A stretch of 64,000 nt of DNA from Propioniciclava sp. MC1595 (GTDB lineage: Bacteria; Actinomycetota; Actinomycetes; Propionibacteriales; Propionibacteriaceae), in the NCBI RefSeq assembly GCF_017569205.1, contig NZ_CP071870.1:1860001-1924000 (forward strand), in the 5' to 3' direction. Made by a program: the position numbers and the translations under genes. A model generated the notes under the pieces. That model did no database searches. It was given only the letters and a program-made list of their open reading frames with translations, and was not told where the DNA came from. The stretch's first letter is position 1; every line of letters starts with the position of its first letter. Positions 52,945-63,610 of this stretch are shown piece by piece.

Positions 52945-53640
52945 CTAGAACAGGCGGTCCTCGGCGTCGTCGATCCCGCGCAGCGCGTCGTAGTCGACCG
53001 TCACGCAGTTGATCCCCCGCGCCGCCGCGACCACGCGCGCCTGCGGCTTGATCTGCTGCGCGGCGAAGACACCCTGCACCGGCCGCAGGTGCGGGTCGGC
53101 GTTGAGCAGCTCCAGGTAGCGCGACAGCTGCTCCACCCCGTCGATCTCGCCGCGCCGCTTCACCTCGACGGCCACGTGCGCGCCGTCGGCGTCGCGGAAC
53201 AGGATGTCGACCGGGCCGATCGCGGTCATGTGCTCGCGCCGGACCAGCGTCCAGCCCTCGCCGAACGTGGCGGGGTTGTCGGCCAGCAGCGCCTGCAGGT
53301 GCGCCTCCACGCCGTCCTTGACCAGACCCGGGTCGACGCCCAGCTCGTGGGAGCTGTCGTGCAGCACCTCGGCGATCGAGACGACCAGCTTGTCACCGTC
53401 CTTGTTCGCGACCTCCCAGCGCTGCGCCAGGCCGGCCTGGTCGGGGTCGGCCGGGTCGGCGTCCCGCATCGTGATCGAGCAGGGCGGGTTCATCCAGTTC
53501 AGCGGCTTGTAGGCGCGGTCGTCGGCGTGGATCGAGATCGAGCCGTCGGCCTTGAGCAGGATCAGCCGCGTCGCCATCGGCAGGTGCGCCGATAGGCGGC
53601 CGGCGTAGTCGACCTGGCAGCGGGCAATCATGAGACGCAC
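52945..53640 (-). CDS. nucS: NucS/EndoMS mismatch-specific endonuclease
   Basis: 231-residue nuclease of the non-canonical mismatch repair pathway used by actinobacteria and archaea that lack MutS/MutL. N-terminal DNA-binding domain: [24 protein letters not shown] and [15 protein letters not shown]. The nuclease core has Asp in [11 protein letters not shown] near residue 146 and Glu-x-Lys in [17 protein letters not shown] near 160. The C-terminus ends DAEDRLF, a beta-clamp-binding-like tail. GTG 53640 fits the family N-terminus and lies 7 bases after TAGGCT, so it looks leaderless. Confidence 0.95.
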   Translation of the reverse strand: MRLMIARCQVDYAGRLSAHLPMATRLILLKADGSISIHADDRAYKPLNWMNPPCSITMRDADPADPDQAGLAQRWEVANKDGDKLVVSIAEVLHDSSHELGVDPGLVKDGVEAHLQALLADNPATFGEGWTLVRREHMTAIGPVDILFRDADGAHVAVEVKRRGEIDGVEQLSRYLELLNADPHLRPVQGVFAAQQIKPQARVVAAARGINCVTVDYDALRGIDDAEDRLF

Positions 53641-53647
53641 CCGGGGA

Positions 53648-53653
53648 AGCCTA
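53648..53653 (-). promoter_or_regulatory. -10 box of leaderless nucS
   Basis: TAGGCT on the minus strand ends 7 bases before GTG 53640. Only 5 bp separate it from the opposite-facing box at 53659-53664. Confidence 0.5.
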
Positions 53654-53658
53654 CCCGG

Positions 53659-53664
53659 TACGAT
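53659..53664 (+). promoter_or_regulatory. -10 box of the leaderless small zinc-protein gene
   Basis: TACGAT ends 7 bases before ATG 53672. Its -35 region would fall on the first codons of nucS. Confidence 0.5.
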
Positions 53665-53671
53665 CGGCCCC

Positions 53672-53944
53672 ATGGCCCGACGTCCCAGCAAGCACCTGCG
53701 CCCCGCGCGGCCGCTGTCGACGTCCCTGTCGCGGGCCGAGACCAAGCGCGACGGCACGTGGGTCGTCCAGTCGGTGGTGGGTGGGCGCTCCGAGAAGGAG
53801 TACACCTGCCCCTCCTGCCACCGTGTCATCCCGGCCGGTGCCGCGCACGTCGTCGCCTGGCCCCGGACGCCGCACGTCGGGGCGTCCTCGGCCGTCGAGG
53901 ACCGGCGGCACTGGCACACCGCCTGCTGGAGCCGAAGGGGCTGA
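53672..53944 (+). CDS. Small putative zinc-binding protein
   Basis: 90 residues: a basic N-terminus ([11 protein letters not shown]), then [16 protein letters not shown] near residues 49-64 and HWHTACW near 82-88. Two Cys and two or three His/Cys residues are spaced as a single zinc site. Actinobacterial homologues are often misannotated as ATP/GTP-binding proteins; there is no P-loop here. Function unknown. Divergent from nucS, from which it may be coordinately expressed. Confidence 0.7.
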   Translation: MARRPSKHLRPARPLSTSLSRAETKRDGTWVVQSVVGGRSEKEYTCPSCHRVIPAGAAHVVAWPRTPHVGASSAVEDRRHWHTACWSRRG

Positions 53945-53947
53945 GCC

Positions 53948-54748
53948 GTGGAGCTGCACACCACCACCATCGGTCGAGGGACGCCGCGGGTCGCCTACCT
54001 GCATGGACTGCTGGGCCAGGGCAAGAACCTGGCCACGGTCGCCAAGGCCGTCTCGGCGTCCGACCCCGGCCTGCTGTACGACCTGCCCAACCACGGCCGC
54101 AGCCCCTGGACCGAGGGCTTCGGCTACGCCTCGATGGCGGACGCCGTGGCCGCCGACCTGCGCGACCGGCTCGGCCACGGTACCCCGGTCACCGTGCTCG
54201 GGCACTCGATGGGCGGGAAGACCGCGATGGCGCTGGCGCTGCGGCACCCCGACCTCGTCCGGGGCCTCGTGGTGGCCGACATCGCGCCCGACGACTCCTC
54301 GCACGGCTACGGCTTCCACCGCCTCATCGGCGCCCTGAAGGACCTCCCCCTCGACCGCGTGGGCAGCCGGCAGGACGCGGACGACCTGCTCGCCCCGTCC
54401 GTGCGCGACGCCGGAGTGCGTTCGTTCCTGCTGCAGAACCTGTACCGGACGCCGCAGGGCTGGGGCTGGCGCGCCAACCTGGACCTGCTGGCCGAGTCGC
54501 TGCCGTTGATCAGCGGCTGGCCCGCCGGCGTCCGGGGCACCTACGACGGGCCCGTGCTGTGGCTGCGCGGGGCCGACTCCGGGTACGTGACGGAGGAGCA
54601 CGTCCCGGTCATGAAGGAGCTGTTCCCGCGCGCCCGGCTGGTGACCATCAAGAACGCCGGGCACTGGCTGCACGCCGACCAGCCCGAGGCGGTCGCCCAG
54701 TCGGTCGGGATGTTCCTGGCCAGCCTGCGGCCCCAGCTCAGCGCGTGA
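53948..54748 (+). CDS. Alpha/beta hydrolase
   Basis: 266 residues with the alpha/beta hydrolase fold: [16 protein letters not shown] (oxyanion loop) near residue 18, LPNHGRSPW near 45, nucleophile elbow GHSMGG near 85, and catalytic His in [12 protein letters not shown] near 240. Resembles the YbfF-type esterases that act on short acyl esters, but substrate is not identifiable. GTG 53948 follows the zinc-protein stop by 3 bases, so they form a unit. Confidence 0.85.
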   Translation: MELHTTTIGRGTPRVAYLHGLLGQGKNLATVAKAVSASDPGLLYDLPNHGRSPWTEGFGYASMADAVAADLRDRLGHGTPVTVLGHSMGGKTAMALALRHPDLVRGLVVADIAPDDSSHGYGFHRLIGALKDLPLDRVGSRQDADDLLAPSVRDAGVRSFLLQNLYRTPQGWGWRANLDLLAESLPLISGWPAGVRGTYDGPVLWLRGADSGYVTEEHVPVMKELFPRARLVTIKNAGHWLHADQPEAVAQSVGMFLASLRPQLSA

Positions 54749-55441
54749 TCAGCCGCTGACCACCGACCGGATCACGGTCGGCAGGTTGGGCTTGCCGGTG
54801 CCGTCGGGGTACTGGGCGTCGTGGCCCTGGAACGCCCGGTCGGCGATGACCTGGTTGCTGGCCTCGTCGAGGTGGCCGAACACCGTGTAGTTGGGCGGGA
54901 GCGGCGTGTCCTCGAAGACGAAGAAGAACTGCGAGCCGTTGGTGTTGGGGCCGGCGTTCGCCATCGCGAGGGTGCCCGCGGGGTACGTCCGGGTCTGGCC
55001 CAGCTCGTCGTCGTAGGTGTAGCCGGGGCCGCCCCGGCCGGTACCCGTCGGGTCGCCGCACTGCAGGATGAAGATGCCGGTGGTGGACAGCCGGTGGCAC
55101 TCGGAGCCGTCGTAGTAGCCCTGCGCGGCGAGGCTCTCGAAGGAGTTCACCGTGCAGGGGGCGGCCTCGCGGTCGAGCGTGGCGACGACCTTCGCGTCGC
55201 CGAGGTCGATGGTCACCGTGGCGGTGCCCTTGGCGGGGACGTCGGTGCCGTTCGGCGGGTCGACCGGCTTCGCGGGCGTGCCGCCCGGCCGGTAGGTGCA
55301 GGTGACCGTTTCGGGGCCCTCGCCGGGCGCCCTGGGCGTCTGCCGGGTCTGGTTCAGCCCCTGCGGCGGGGTCGTCGCGCACCCGGCGGTGGCGAGCAGG
55401 ACGAGGACGGCGGAGGCGGCGGCGAGGCGGCGGAGGATCAC
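54749..55441 (-). CDS. Lipoprotein cyclophilin-type peptidyl-prolyl isomerase
   Basis: 230 residues. Signal sequence MILRRLAAASAVLVLL with lipobox ATAGC, so lipidation at Cys21; Lgt encoded at 14.0-14.9 kb would act on it. A Pro-rich linker to residue 60 precedes the cyclophilin domain: TVNSFESLAAQGYYDGSECHR near 100, FILQCGDPTGTGRGGPGY near 125, MANAGPNTNGSQFFFVFEDT near 160 and YTVFGHL near 185. It should act outside the membrane. GTG 55441 has GGTGGG before it; divergent from PduO with 28 bases between start codons. Confidence 0.92.
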   Translation of the reverse strand: MILRRLAAASAVLVLLATAGCATTPPQGLNQTRQTPRAPGEGPETVTCTYRPGGTPAKPVDPPNGTDVPAKGTATVTIDLGDAKVVATLDREAAPCTVNSFESLAAQGYYDGSECHRLSTTGIFILQCGDPTGTGRGGPGYTYDDELGQTRTYPAGTLAMANAGPNTNGSQFFFVFEDTPLPPNYTVFGHLDEASNQVIADRAFQGHDAQYPDGTGKPNLPTVIRSVVSG

Positions 55442-55456
55442 GGTCCCACCTCACAT

Positions 55457-55462
55457 TAGGGT
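55457..55462 (+). promoter_or_regulatory. -10 box of leaderless cobalamin adenosyltransferase gene
   Basis: TAGGGT ends 7 bases before ATG 55470. The minus-strand TAATGT (55453-55458), a candidate box for the cyclophilin gene, overlaps it by two bases. Confidence 0.5.
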
Positions 55463-55469
55463 GGGTGCC

Positions 55470-56126
55470 ATGGTCAACTTGACGCGCATCTACACCCGCA
55501 CCGGCGACGCCGGGACGACCCGCCTCTCCGACATGTCGACGGCGCGGAAGACCGACCTGCGCGTCGAGGCGTACGGGCACGTGGACGAGGCGAACGCGGC
55601 CGTGGGGCTGGCCGTCACGCTGGGCGGGCTGCCCGATGCGGTCGTGGGCGTGCTGCGCGAGGTCAGCAACGAGCTGTTCGACGTCGGGGCGGACCTGTCC
55701 AACCCGCTGGTCACCGAGCCGAAGTGGGAGCCCCTGCGCATCACGCAGGGCAGCATCGACCGGCTCGAGGCCTGGTGCGACGAGTTCTCCGAGCCCCTGC
55801 CCGACCTGGTCTCGTTCATCCTGCCCGGGGGGACGCCGGGGGCCGCGTACCTGCACCTCGCCCGGACCGTGGTCCGTCGCGCCGAGCGCGCGGGCTGGGC
55901 CGCGGCCGACGCCTACGGTCTGGAGGCCACCGACGGAGAGGAGCCCGGCGGCGTCAACGTCCTGGCGCTCACCTACCTCAACCGGCTGAGCGACCTGTTG
56001 TTCATCCTCGGGCGGGCCGCCAACGAGGGCGTGGGCGACGTGCTGTGGATCCCGGGCAAGGACCGCGAGCCGCTCGGCGAGCGCGCGCGTCGGCAGCGGG
56101 AGAAGATCGAGAGGGCCCAGGGCTAG
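55470..56126 (+). CDS. Cob(I)alamin adenosyltransferase, PduO type
   Basis: 218 residues. It transfers the adenosyl group of ATP to cob(I)alamin. The ATP loop IYTRTGDAGTTRLSDM starts at residue 7, YGHVDEANAAVGLAV near 37, and the R-x-x-E segment in TVVRRAERAGWAA near 135 with LNRLSDLLFILGR near 170. Size is slightly above the usual 190. Adenosylcobalamin would serve methylmalonyl-CoA mutase, matching the epimerase at 50 kb. Its TAG stop shares CTAG with the opposite-strand DUF2550 stop. Confidence 0.93.
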   Translation: MVNLTRIYTRTGDAGTTRLSDMSTARKTDLRVEAYGHVDEANAAVGLAVTLGGLPDAVVGVLREVSNELFDVGADLSNPLVTEPKWEPLRITQGSIDRLEAWCDEFSEPLPDLVSFILPGGTPGAAYLHLARTVVRRAERAGWAAADAYGLEATDGEEPGGVNVLALTYLNRLSDLLFILGRAANEGVGDVLWIPGKDREPLGERARRQREKIERAQG

Positions 56127-56554
56127 GGGCCGCCTGGGCGTCCCGCCTCGGTCCAGGAGGAGAAGGCGGTCAGGTCCTGGCGGTCCATCGCCAGCATCGT
56201 GCCCTCGTGGGCGCCGCCCAGCTCGGTCACGACGTGGCCGTCGTAGAGCTCGGCCGCCTCGCCGGGCTCAGGGGTGCGCACGCGCAGGACCCTGGTCTCG
56301 TGCCGGTGGAAGACCACCTTCGGGCGCAACGAGAGGCTGAACACCCGGTACCACTCGAGGTCCTCGTCCCGGAAGCGGGCGACCCCGAGGGTCCAGCCGG
56401 AGGACGTGGTGCCGCTGCGCCGCAGGGAGCACTCGAAGACCCGTCCGCGCCCGGCGAGCCAGCGCCGCCGGACGATGAGCCAGACAACGGGGATGAGCAG
56501 CACCGCGGCCAGCAGACCGACCGCCATCGCGGTCCAACTCCACCAGTCGGGCAC
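56123..56554 (-). CDS. DUF2550 membrane-anchored protein
   Basis: 143 residues with one N-terminal helix (AVGLLAAVLLIPVVWLIV, residues 11-28) and a soluble domain: RVFECSLRRSG, GWTLGVARFRDEDLEWYRVFSLSLRPKV. This is the DUF2550 family that follows atpC in actinobacteria; function is unknown. GTG 56554 lies 17 bases after the atpC stop, so it is the last gene of the ATP synthase operon. Confidence 0.88.
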   Translation of the reverse strand: MPDWWSWTAMAVGLLAAVLLIPVVWLIVRRRWLAGRGRVFECSLRRSGTTSSGWTLGVARFRDEDLEWYRVFSLSLRPKVVFHRHETRVLRVRTPEPGEAAELYDGHVVTELGGAHEGTMLAMDRQDLTAFSSWTEAGRPGGP

Positions 56555-56571
56555 TGCTCACCCCCGCTTCG

Positions 56572-56991
56572 TCAGTTGCGGCCGGCCGCCTTCTGGGCGG
56601 CTCGCACCTGCGCACTGGCTCGATGGTAGTGCTGCATCGTCTCGGTGCTCACGTCACCCTCCTCGAGGGCGAGCTGGGCCTTGGCCAGCTCGCTCTCGGC
56701 CTCGGGCAGCGAGATCTCGCGAGCCATGCGTGCGTAACCGTTCAGCAGCGACACACGGTTGTCGGACACCGACATGAACCCGCCGTCGACGGCCACGACC
56801 TCACGCTTGCCCTCGGTGGTGAACACCTCGGCGGCGCCGGGGACCAGGATGCCCAGGAAGGGCTCGTGGTTCGCCATGATGCCGATGTCGCCCTCGGTCG
56901 TGCGGGCGATCACCTGCACAGCGTCGCCTTCCCAGATGAGGCCTTCGGCGCTGACGACCTCGACCCGCAACGGGGTGGAGTCGAACGCCAT
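56572..56991 (-). CDS. atpC: ATP synthase F1 epsilon subunit
   Basis: 139-residue epsilon subunit that couples rotation and inhibits hydrolysis. N-terminal beta sandwich: LRVEVVSAEGLIWEGDA and EGDIGIMANHEPFLGILVPG; a C-terminal helical pair from residue 90. It begins 3 bases after the atpD stop. Full-length helical arm suggests the inhibitory conformation is possible. Confidence 0.95.
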   Translation of the reverse strand: MAFDSTPLRVEVVSAEGLIWEGDAVQVIARTTEGDIGIMANHEPFLGILVPGAAEVFTTEGKREVVAVDGGFMSVSDNRVSLLNGYARMAREISLPEAESELAKAQLALEEGDVSTETMQHYHRASAQVRAAQKAAGRN

Positions 56992-56994
56992 GCC

Positions 56995-59366
<2,372 letters not shown>

Positions 59367-59367
59367 G

Positions 59368-61002
59368 TCAGCGCTTCTGGACCACGATCTTCTCGGCGTC
59401 GACGTCGTCGTCGCCCAGGGACTTGGACTCGCCCTCGCCCACCGGGGCCTGCTGCGACGAGGTCTTGAACTGCTGCTTGACCTTGCCGATCTCGGCCACG
59501 ACGGCGTTGGCGGTGTCGTCGTCCCACTTCTGGGTCTCGGCGATGGTGGCCAGGATCGGCGTGTTGCGGCGCAGGTGCTCCAGCAGCTCGGACTCGAAGC
59601 GTAGGACGTCCTCGACGGGGATGTCGTCGAAGTGGCCGTTGGTGCCGGCCCACACGGAGACGACCTGGTCCTCGACCGGGTACGGCTGGTACTGGCCCTG
59701 GCGCAGCAGCTCGGTGAGGCGGGCGCCCCGGTCGAGCTGGCGGCGGGAGGCCGCGTCGAGGTCGGACGCGAACATCGCGAACGCCTGCATGTCGCGGTAC
59801 TGGGCCAGGCCGATCTTCAGCGTTCCGGCGACACCCTTCATGGCCTTGATCTGCGCGGCACCACCGACGCGGGACACGGAGATACCGACGTCGATCGCGG
59901 GGCGCTGGTTGGCGTTGAAGAGGTCGGACTGCAGGAAGATCTGGCCGTCGGTGATCGAGATCACGTTGGTCGGGATGTACGCCGACACGTCGTTGGCCTT
60001 CGTCTCGATGATCGGCAGGCCGGTCATCGAACCGCCACCCAGCTCGTCGGAGAGCTTGGCGCAGCGCTCCAGCAGGCGGGAGTGGAGGTAGAAGACGTCA
60101 CCGGGGTACGCCTCGCGGCCCGGGGGACGACGCAGCAGCAGCGACATGGCGCGGTAGGCCTCGGCCTGCTTGGTCAGGTCGTCGAAGATGATCAGGACGT
60201 GCTTGCCCTGGTACATCCAGTGCTGGCCGATCGCGGAACCCGAGTAGGGCGCGATGTACTTGAAGCCGGCGGGGTCGGAGGCCGGGGCGTGCACGATGGT
60301 GGTGTACTCCATCGCGCCGGCCTCCTCCAGCGTCTTGCGCAGCGCGGCGATGGTCGAGCCCTTCTGGCCGACCGCGACGTAGATGCAGCGCACCTGCTTC
60401 GTGGGGTCGCCGGAGGCCCAGTTGGCCTTCTGGTTGATGATCGTGTCGATCGCGATGGCCGTCTTGCCGGTCTTGCGGTCGCCGATGATCAGCTGGCGCT
60501 GGCCGCGGCCGATCGGGATCATCGCGTCGATGGCCTTCAGGCCGGTCTGCAGCGGCTCGCGGACCTCCTGGCGGTCCATGACGCCGGCGGCCTGGAGCTC
60601 GAGCGTCCGGCGCTCGGGGATGTCGGTGAGCTCGCCGAGGCCGTCGATGGGGTTGCCCATCGCGTCGACCGTGCGGCCGAGGTAGCCGTCGCCCACCGGG
60701 ACGGAGAGAACCTCGCCGGTGCGGCGCACCTGCGAACCCTCCTCGATGCCCTCGGAGTCGCCGAGCACGACGACACCGATCTCGCGGACGTCCAGGTTGA
60801 GGGCGATGCCGAGCGTGCCGTTGGCGAACTCGAGCAGCTCGTTGGCCATGGCCGAGGGCAGGCCCTCGACGCGGGCGATGCCGTCACCCGAAGTCACGAC
60901 GGTGCCGACCTCCTCGCGGGTGGAGGTGTCCGGCGTGTAGTTGGAGACAAACCGGTCAAGGGCGTCCCGAATCTCGTCGGGACGAATGGTCAGATCCGCC
61001 AT
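59368..61002 (-). CDS. atpA: ATP synthase F1 alpha subunit
   Basis: 544-residue non-catalytic nucleotide-binding subunit. P-loop GDRKTGKTA near residue 175, [29 protein letters not shown] near 270, [15 protein letters not shown] near 370. About 30 residues longer than E. coli AtpA at the C-terminus ([18 protein letters not shown]), as usual in actinobacteria. Follows atpH by 58 bases. Confidence 0.97.
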   Translation of the reverse strand: MADLTIRPDEIRDALDRFVSNYTPDTSTREEVGTVVTSGDGIARVEGLPSAMANELLEFANGTLGIALNLDVREIGVVVLGDSEGIEEGSQVRRTGEVLSVPVGDGYLGRTVDAMGNPIDGLGELTDIPERRTLELQAAGVMDRQEVREPLQTGLKAIDAMIPIGRGQRQLIIGDRKTGKTAIAIDTIINQKANWASGDPTKQVRCIYVAVGQKGSTIAALRKTLEEAGAMEYTTIVHAPASDPAGFKYIAPYSGSAIGQHWMYQGKHVLIIFDDLTKQAEAYRAMSLLLRRPPGREAYPGDVFYLHSRLLERCAKLSDELGGGSMTGLPIIETKANDVSAYIPTNVISITDGQIFLQSDLFNANQRPAIDVGISVSRVGGAAQIKAMKGVAGTLKIGLAQYRDMQAFAMFASDLDAASRRQLDRGARLTELLRQGQYQPYPVEDQVVSVWAGTNGHFDDIPVEDVLRFESELLEHLRRNTPILATIAETQKWDDDTANAVVAEIGKVKQQFKTSSQQAPVGEGESKSLGDDDVDAEKIVVQKR

Positions 61003-61060
61003 GTCGAATGCGTTCCTTCGCTGCTTCGCTGCTTGCTTGAAATCAGGTCTGGGTTGGCCC

Positions 61061-61855
61061 TCAGGCCAGCTTGCGCTGCGCGTCGGTCAGACGCCCAGCA
61101 ACCGTGCCCTCGATGACCTCGTCACCCAGGGACACACGGACACCGCCTACGACGGTGGGGTCGATCACCACGCGCACGTTGACCTCACGACCCACCTGGC
61201 GGGAGAGGGCGGCCCGGAGGCGCTCCTCCTGCTCGGGGGCGAGGGGCTGTGCCACGGTGACGGTCGCCACCGCGCGCTCGCGCAGTTCTGCTGCTGCCTT
61301 GAGGTAGCCCTCGACCGTGAGGTCGAAGGTCCGCTGGCGTGCCGCGACCGCTCGCTTCGCGAGGCGGGCCACGCTCGGGAGCACCTTGCCCGACAGGAGG
61401 CCGGCGAGGAGTTCCTCACGGCCCTCGATCGGGGCTCGGCGGTCCCCCAGCGCACGACGCAGCTCGGGGTTGGCGTCGACCAGTCGCTCGACCTTGAAGA
61501 GCTGGTCCTCCAGCTCGTCGAGCCGGCCGGCGTCCTGCGCGGTGCGGAGCAGGGCGCGGACGCCCTGGCGCTCCAGCGCCGCGACGAAGGAGCCCGCCGT
61601 GCCCCAGCGGGCACGGGCAGCCTCCGTCAGGACGGCCACCGCAGCCCCGCTCACGCGGTCCCCGAACAGCGACTGCGTGAGCTGGGAGCGCACCTCGTCC
61701 GGCGTGGACGGGTCGGTCAGCGCACGGCGGAGGGAGGGCTGGGCGCCCACGGCCTCCACGACGGCGAACAGCTCGTCGGCCAGGGCCTCGGAAGCGGGTT
61801 GCCTGTCCAGGACACCGTCCAGGGCCTTCAGTCGGGACTCGGCGGCTGCGCTCAT
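61061..61855 (-). CDS. atpH: ATP synthase F1 delta subunit
   Basis: 264 residues, longer than the 180 of E. coli delta but normal for actinobacteria without the b-delta fusion. N-terminal helical bundle, then the C-terminal [25 protein letters not shown] and [23 protein letters not shown] hallmark near residues 200-250. ATG 61855 overlaps the atpF stop (ATGA). Confidence 0.93.
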   Translation of the reverse strand: MSAAAESRLKALDGVLDRQPASEALADELFAVVEAVGAQPSLRRALTDPSTPDEVRSQLTQSLFGDRVSGAAVAVLTEAARARWGTAGSFVAALERQGVRALLRTAQDAGRLDELEDQLFKVERLVDANPELRRALGDRRAPIEGREELLAGLLSGKVLPSVARLAKRAVAARQRTFDLTVEGYLKAAAELRERAVATVTVAQPLAPEQEERLRAALSRQVGREVNVRVVIDPTVVGGVRVSLGDEVIEGTVAGRLTDAQRKLA

Positions 61856-62391
61856 GCCTGCTCCACCGGCTGGGACTCGAGGTCGGCGATGAAGCGGTCC
61901 ACCGTGCGGCGGGCGCGAGCGTCGTCATCGAGGGACTCGCCCACGATGCGGCCGGCCAGGGTCGTGGCCAGACCACCGATCTCGGTGCGGAGCGAGCTCA
62001 CCGCGGCGGCGCGCTCGGCCTCGATCTGCGCCTTGGCGTTGGCGAGGAGGCGGCTGCTCTCCTCGGTCGCCTGCTGGCGCATGTCGGCCACGATCGCGGC
62101 GCCCTGGGTCTTGGCCTCCTCGCGGATCCGCGAGGCCTCCTCCCGTGCCGTGGCGAGCTGGGCCTTGTACTCCTCCAGTGCGGCAGCGGCTTCGGCCTGG
62201 GCGGCCTCCGCCTTCTGGATCCCGCCCTGGATGGCGGCCGTGCGCTCGGCGTACGTCTTCTCGAACATCGGCACGACCACCTTCCACATCACCGCGAGGA
62301 TGATGGCGAAGAGGATCAGGCCGACGAAGAGCTCCTCGATGTGCTCCGGGAGGAGCGGACCAAGAGGAGATTCACCTGCGAGGGGCAGCAT
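61852..62391 (-). CDS. atpF: ATP synthase Fo b subunit
   Basis: 179 residues. One membrane helix (residues 22-40, LFVGLILFAIILAVMWKVV) followed by a long Ala/Glu-rich stalk helix, KTYAERTAAIQGGIQKAEAAQ onward. Peripheral stator linking Fo to delta and alpha. ATG 62391 lies 15 bases after atpE. Confidence 0.95.
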   Translation of the reverse strand: MLPLAGESPLGPLLPEHIEELFVGLILFAIILAVMWKVVVPMFEKTYAERTAAIQGGIQKAEAAQAEAAAALEEYKAQLATAREEASRIREEAKTQGAAIVADMRQQATEESSRLLANAKAQIEAERAAAVSSLRTEIGGLATTLAGRIVGESLDDDARARRTVDRFIADLESQPVEQA

Positions 62392-62406
62392 GTGTCAACC
62401 CTCAGG

Positions 62407-62634
62407 TCAGCTGAGCACGAAGGCGAGGGCGATGCCGATGATGGCGAGCGCCTCGACCACGGCGAAGCCGATCCACGCGGTGCCCATCATGGCGCCACGG
62501 GCCTCGGGCTGACGCGCGGTGCCGTTGATGACCGACGCGAAGATCCAGGCCACACCGAGGGCCGGGCCGAGGGTCGCCAGCGCGTAGCCGATCATGTTGA
62601 TCGAGCCGTTGATCTCCAGGAGGGAGAGGAGCAT
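62407..62634 (-). CDS. atpE: ATP synthase Fo c subunit
   Basis: 75-residue hairpin that forms the proton-driven rotor ring. Helix 1 [21 protein letters not shown], polar loop ARQPEARG, and helix 2 with the ion-binding Glu in [20 protein letters not shown] near residue 60. No sodium-type Gln/Ser ligand set is obvious, so proton coupling is expected. ATG 62634 has AAAGGA 7 bases upstream. Confidence 0.94.
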   Translation of the reverse strand: MLLSLLEINGSINMIGYALATLGPALGVAWIFASVINGTARQPEARGAMMGTAWIGFAVVEALAIIGIALAFVLS

Positions 62635-62657
62635 GGTTCGTTCCTTTCGGATGGTTT

Positions 62658-62671
62658 CTTTCTGACGAAAG
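62658..62671 (-). repeat. Small hairpin between atpB and atpE
   Basis: CTTTC-N4-GAAAG stem of 5 bp just before the atpE ribosome site, in an intergenic segment unusually rich in A and T. Such leaders often raise c-subunit translation. Confidence 0.3.
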
Positions 62672-62681
62672 CTCTGGTGGT

Positions 62682-63506
62682 TTAGTGGTCTTCGGCGATG
62701 GCCGAGGACACGTACTGGGCGGTCAGGACGGTGAAGATGTAGGCCTGGATCGAGCCGACCAGCAGCTCGAGGGCGAAGATCGCGAAGCTGAACAGGATCG
62801 AGACCACGCCGGCGACGTTGAGCAGCGGGATCGGGAAGCCGCCGAGGTTCTCGGTGGCGGTCAGCAGGAGCGTGCCACCGACGACGAACACCACGATGAC
62901 GAGGTGGCCGGCGAACAGGTTGGCGAAGAGACGCAGGCCCAGCGTGAGCGGCCGGACGATGATGTTGGAGAGGAACTCCAGCGGGATGATCAGGGGCCAC
63001 AGGAACTTCGGGACGCCGGCCGGGAGGGTGGCGTGCTTGAGGTAACCGAAGAGGCCGTGCTTCTTGATGCCCGCACCGTTGTAGACGACCCATGCGACGA
63101 GGGCCAGGCCCCAGGCGAAGCCGATCTTGGAGAAGGTCGGGAACATGAAGAGGAAGAACTGCCCGAAGAGGTTGTTCACCAGGATGAAGGAGAACAGCGT
63201 CAGCAGCAGGGGCAGGTACTTGCGGAACTCGGGCCCGAGGATGTCACGGGCGATGCCGTTGCGGACGAAGTCGTACACGAACTCGCCGACGGCCTGCTTC
63301 TTGCCGGGGACGATCGACTGGCCCCGCGCCATCCACAGCCAGAAGCCGATCACCAGGATCGCACCGATGACCGCCTGCGCGGCGTGGTTGGTCAGCCAGC
63401 CGGACTCGACGCCCGGGAAGAGGTAGCGCGAGCCGAAACTGTGCTCGCCGGGAGGCCAGGACGCCTCTCCCTCCAGCGGAAGGATCAGCCCGTTGAGCCC
63501 ACCCAT
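62682..63506 (-). CDS. atpB: ATP synthase Fo a subunit
   Basis: 274-residue proton channel subunit with about six membrane helices. The essential Arg is in [18 protein letters not shown] near residue 185 and conserved residues of the last helices lie in [25 protein letters not shown] 63506 is chosen over one 18 bases upstream because AGGAGG sits 4 bases before it. Confidence 0.95.
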   Translation of the reverse strand: MGGLNGLILPLEGEASWPPGEHSFGSRYLFPGVESGWLTNHAAQAVIGAILVIGFWLWMARGQSIVPGKKQAVGEFVYDFVRNGIARDILGPEFRKYLPLLLTLFSFILVNNLFGQFFLFMFPTFSKIGFAWGLALVAWVVYNGAGIKKHGLFGYLKHATLPAGVPKFLWPLIIPLEFLSNIIVRPLTLGLRLFANLFAGHLVIVVFVVGGTLLLTATENLGGFPIPLLNVAGVVSILFSFAIFALELLVGSIQAYIFTVLTAQYVSSAIAEDH

Positions 63507-63541
63507 TGCGCCTCCTTGCATCAACCTTCGCTGGACATGCT

Positions 63542-63567
63542 CCCGAGGATTTCGGGCATTCCTCGGG
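63542..63567 (-). promoter_or_regulatory. Hairpin in the leader of atpB
   Basis: CCCGAGGA and TCCTCGGG form a perfect 8-bp stem with a 10-base loop, between the predicted transcript start and the atpB ribosome site. A shorter CCCGA/TCGGG pairing uses part of the same bases. Confidence 0.5.
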
Positions 63568-63578
63568 GTGCGGTCAGG

Positions 63579-63608
63579 ACTCTAGCAACGCCTTTGCCGC
63601 GGAGTCAC
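63579..63608 (-). promoter_or_regulatory. Promoter of the atp operon
   Basis: On the minus strand GTGACT (63603-63608), an 18-base spacer, and TAGAGT (63579-63584). This is the best full sigma-70-type promoter in the window; it gives a leader of about 66 bases before atpB. Confidence 0.5.
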
Positions 63609-63610
63609 AT

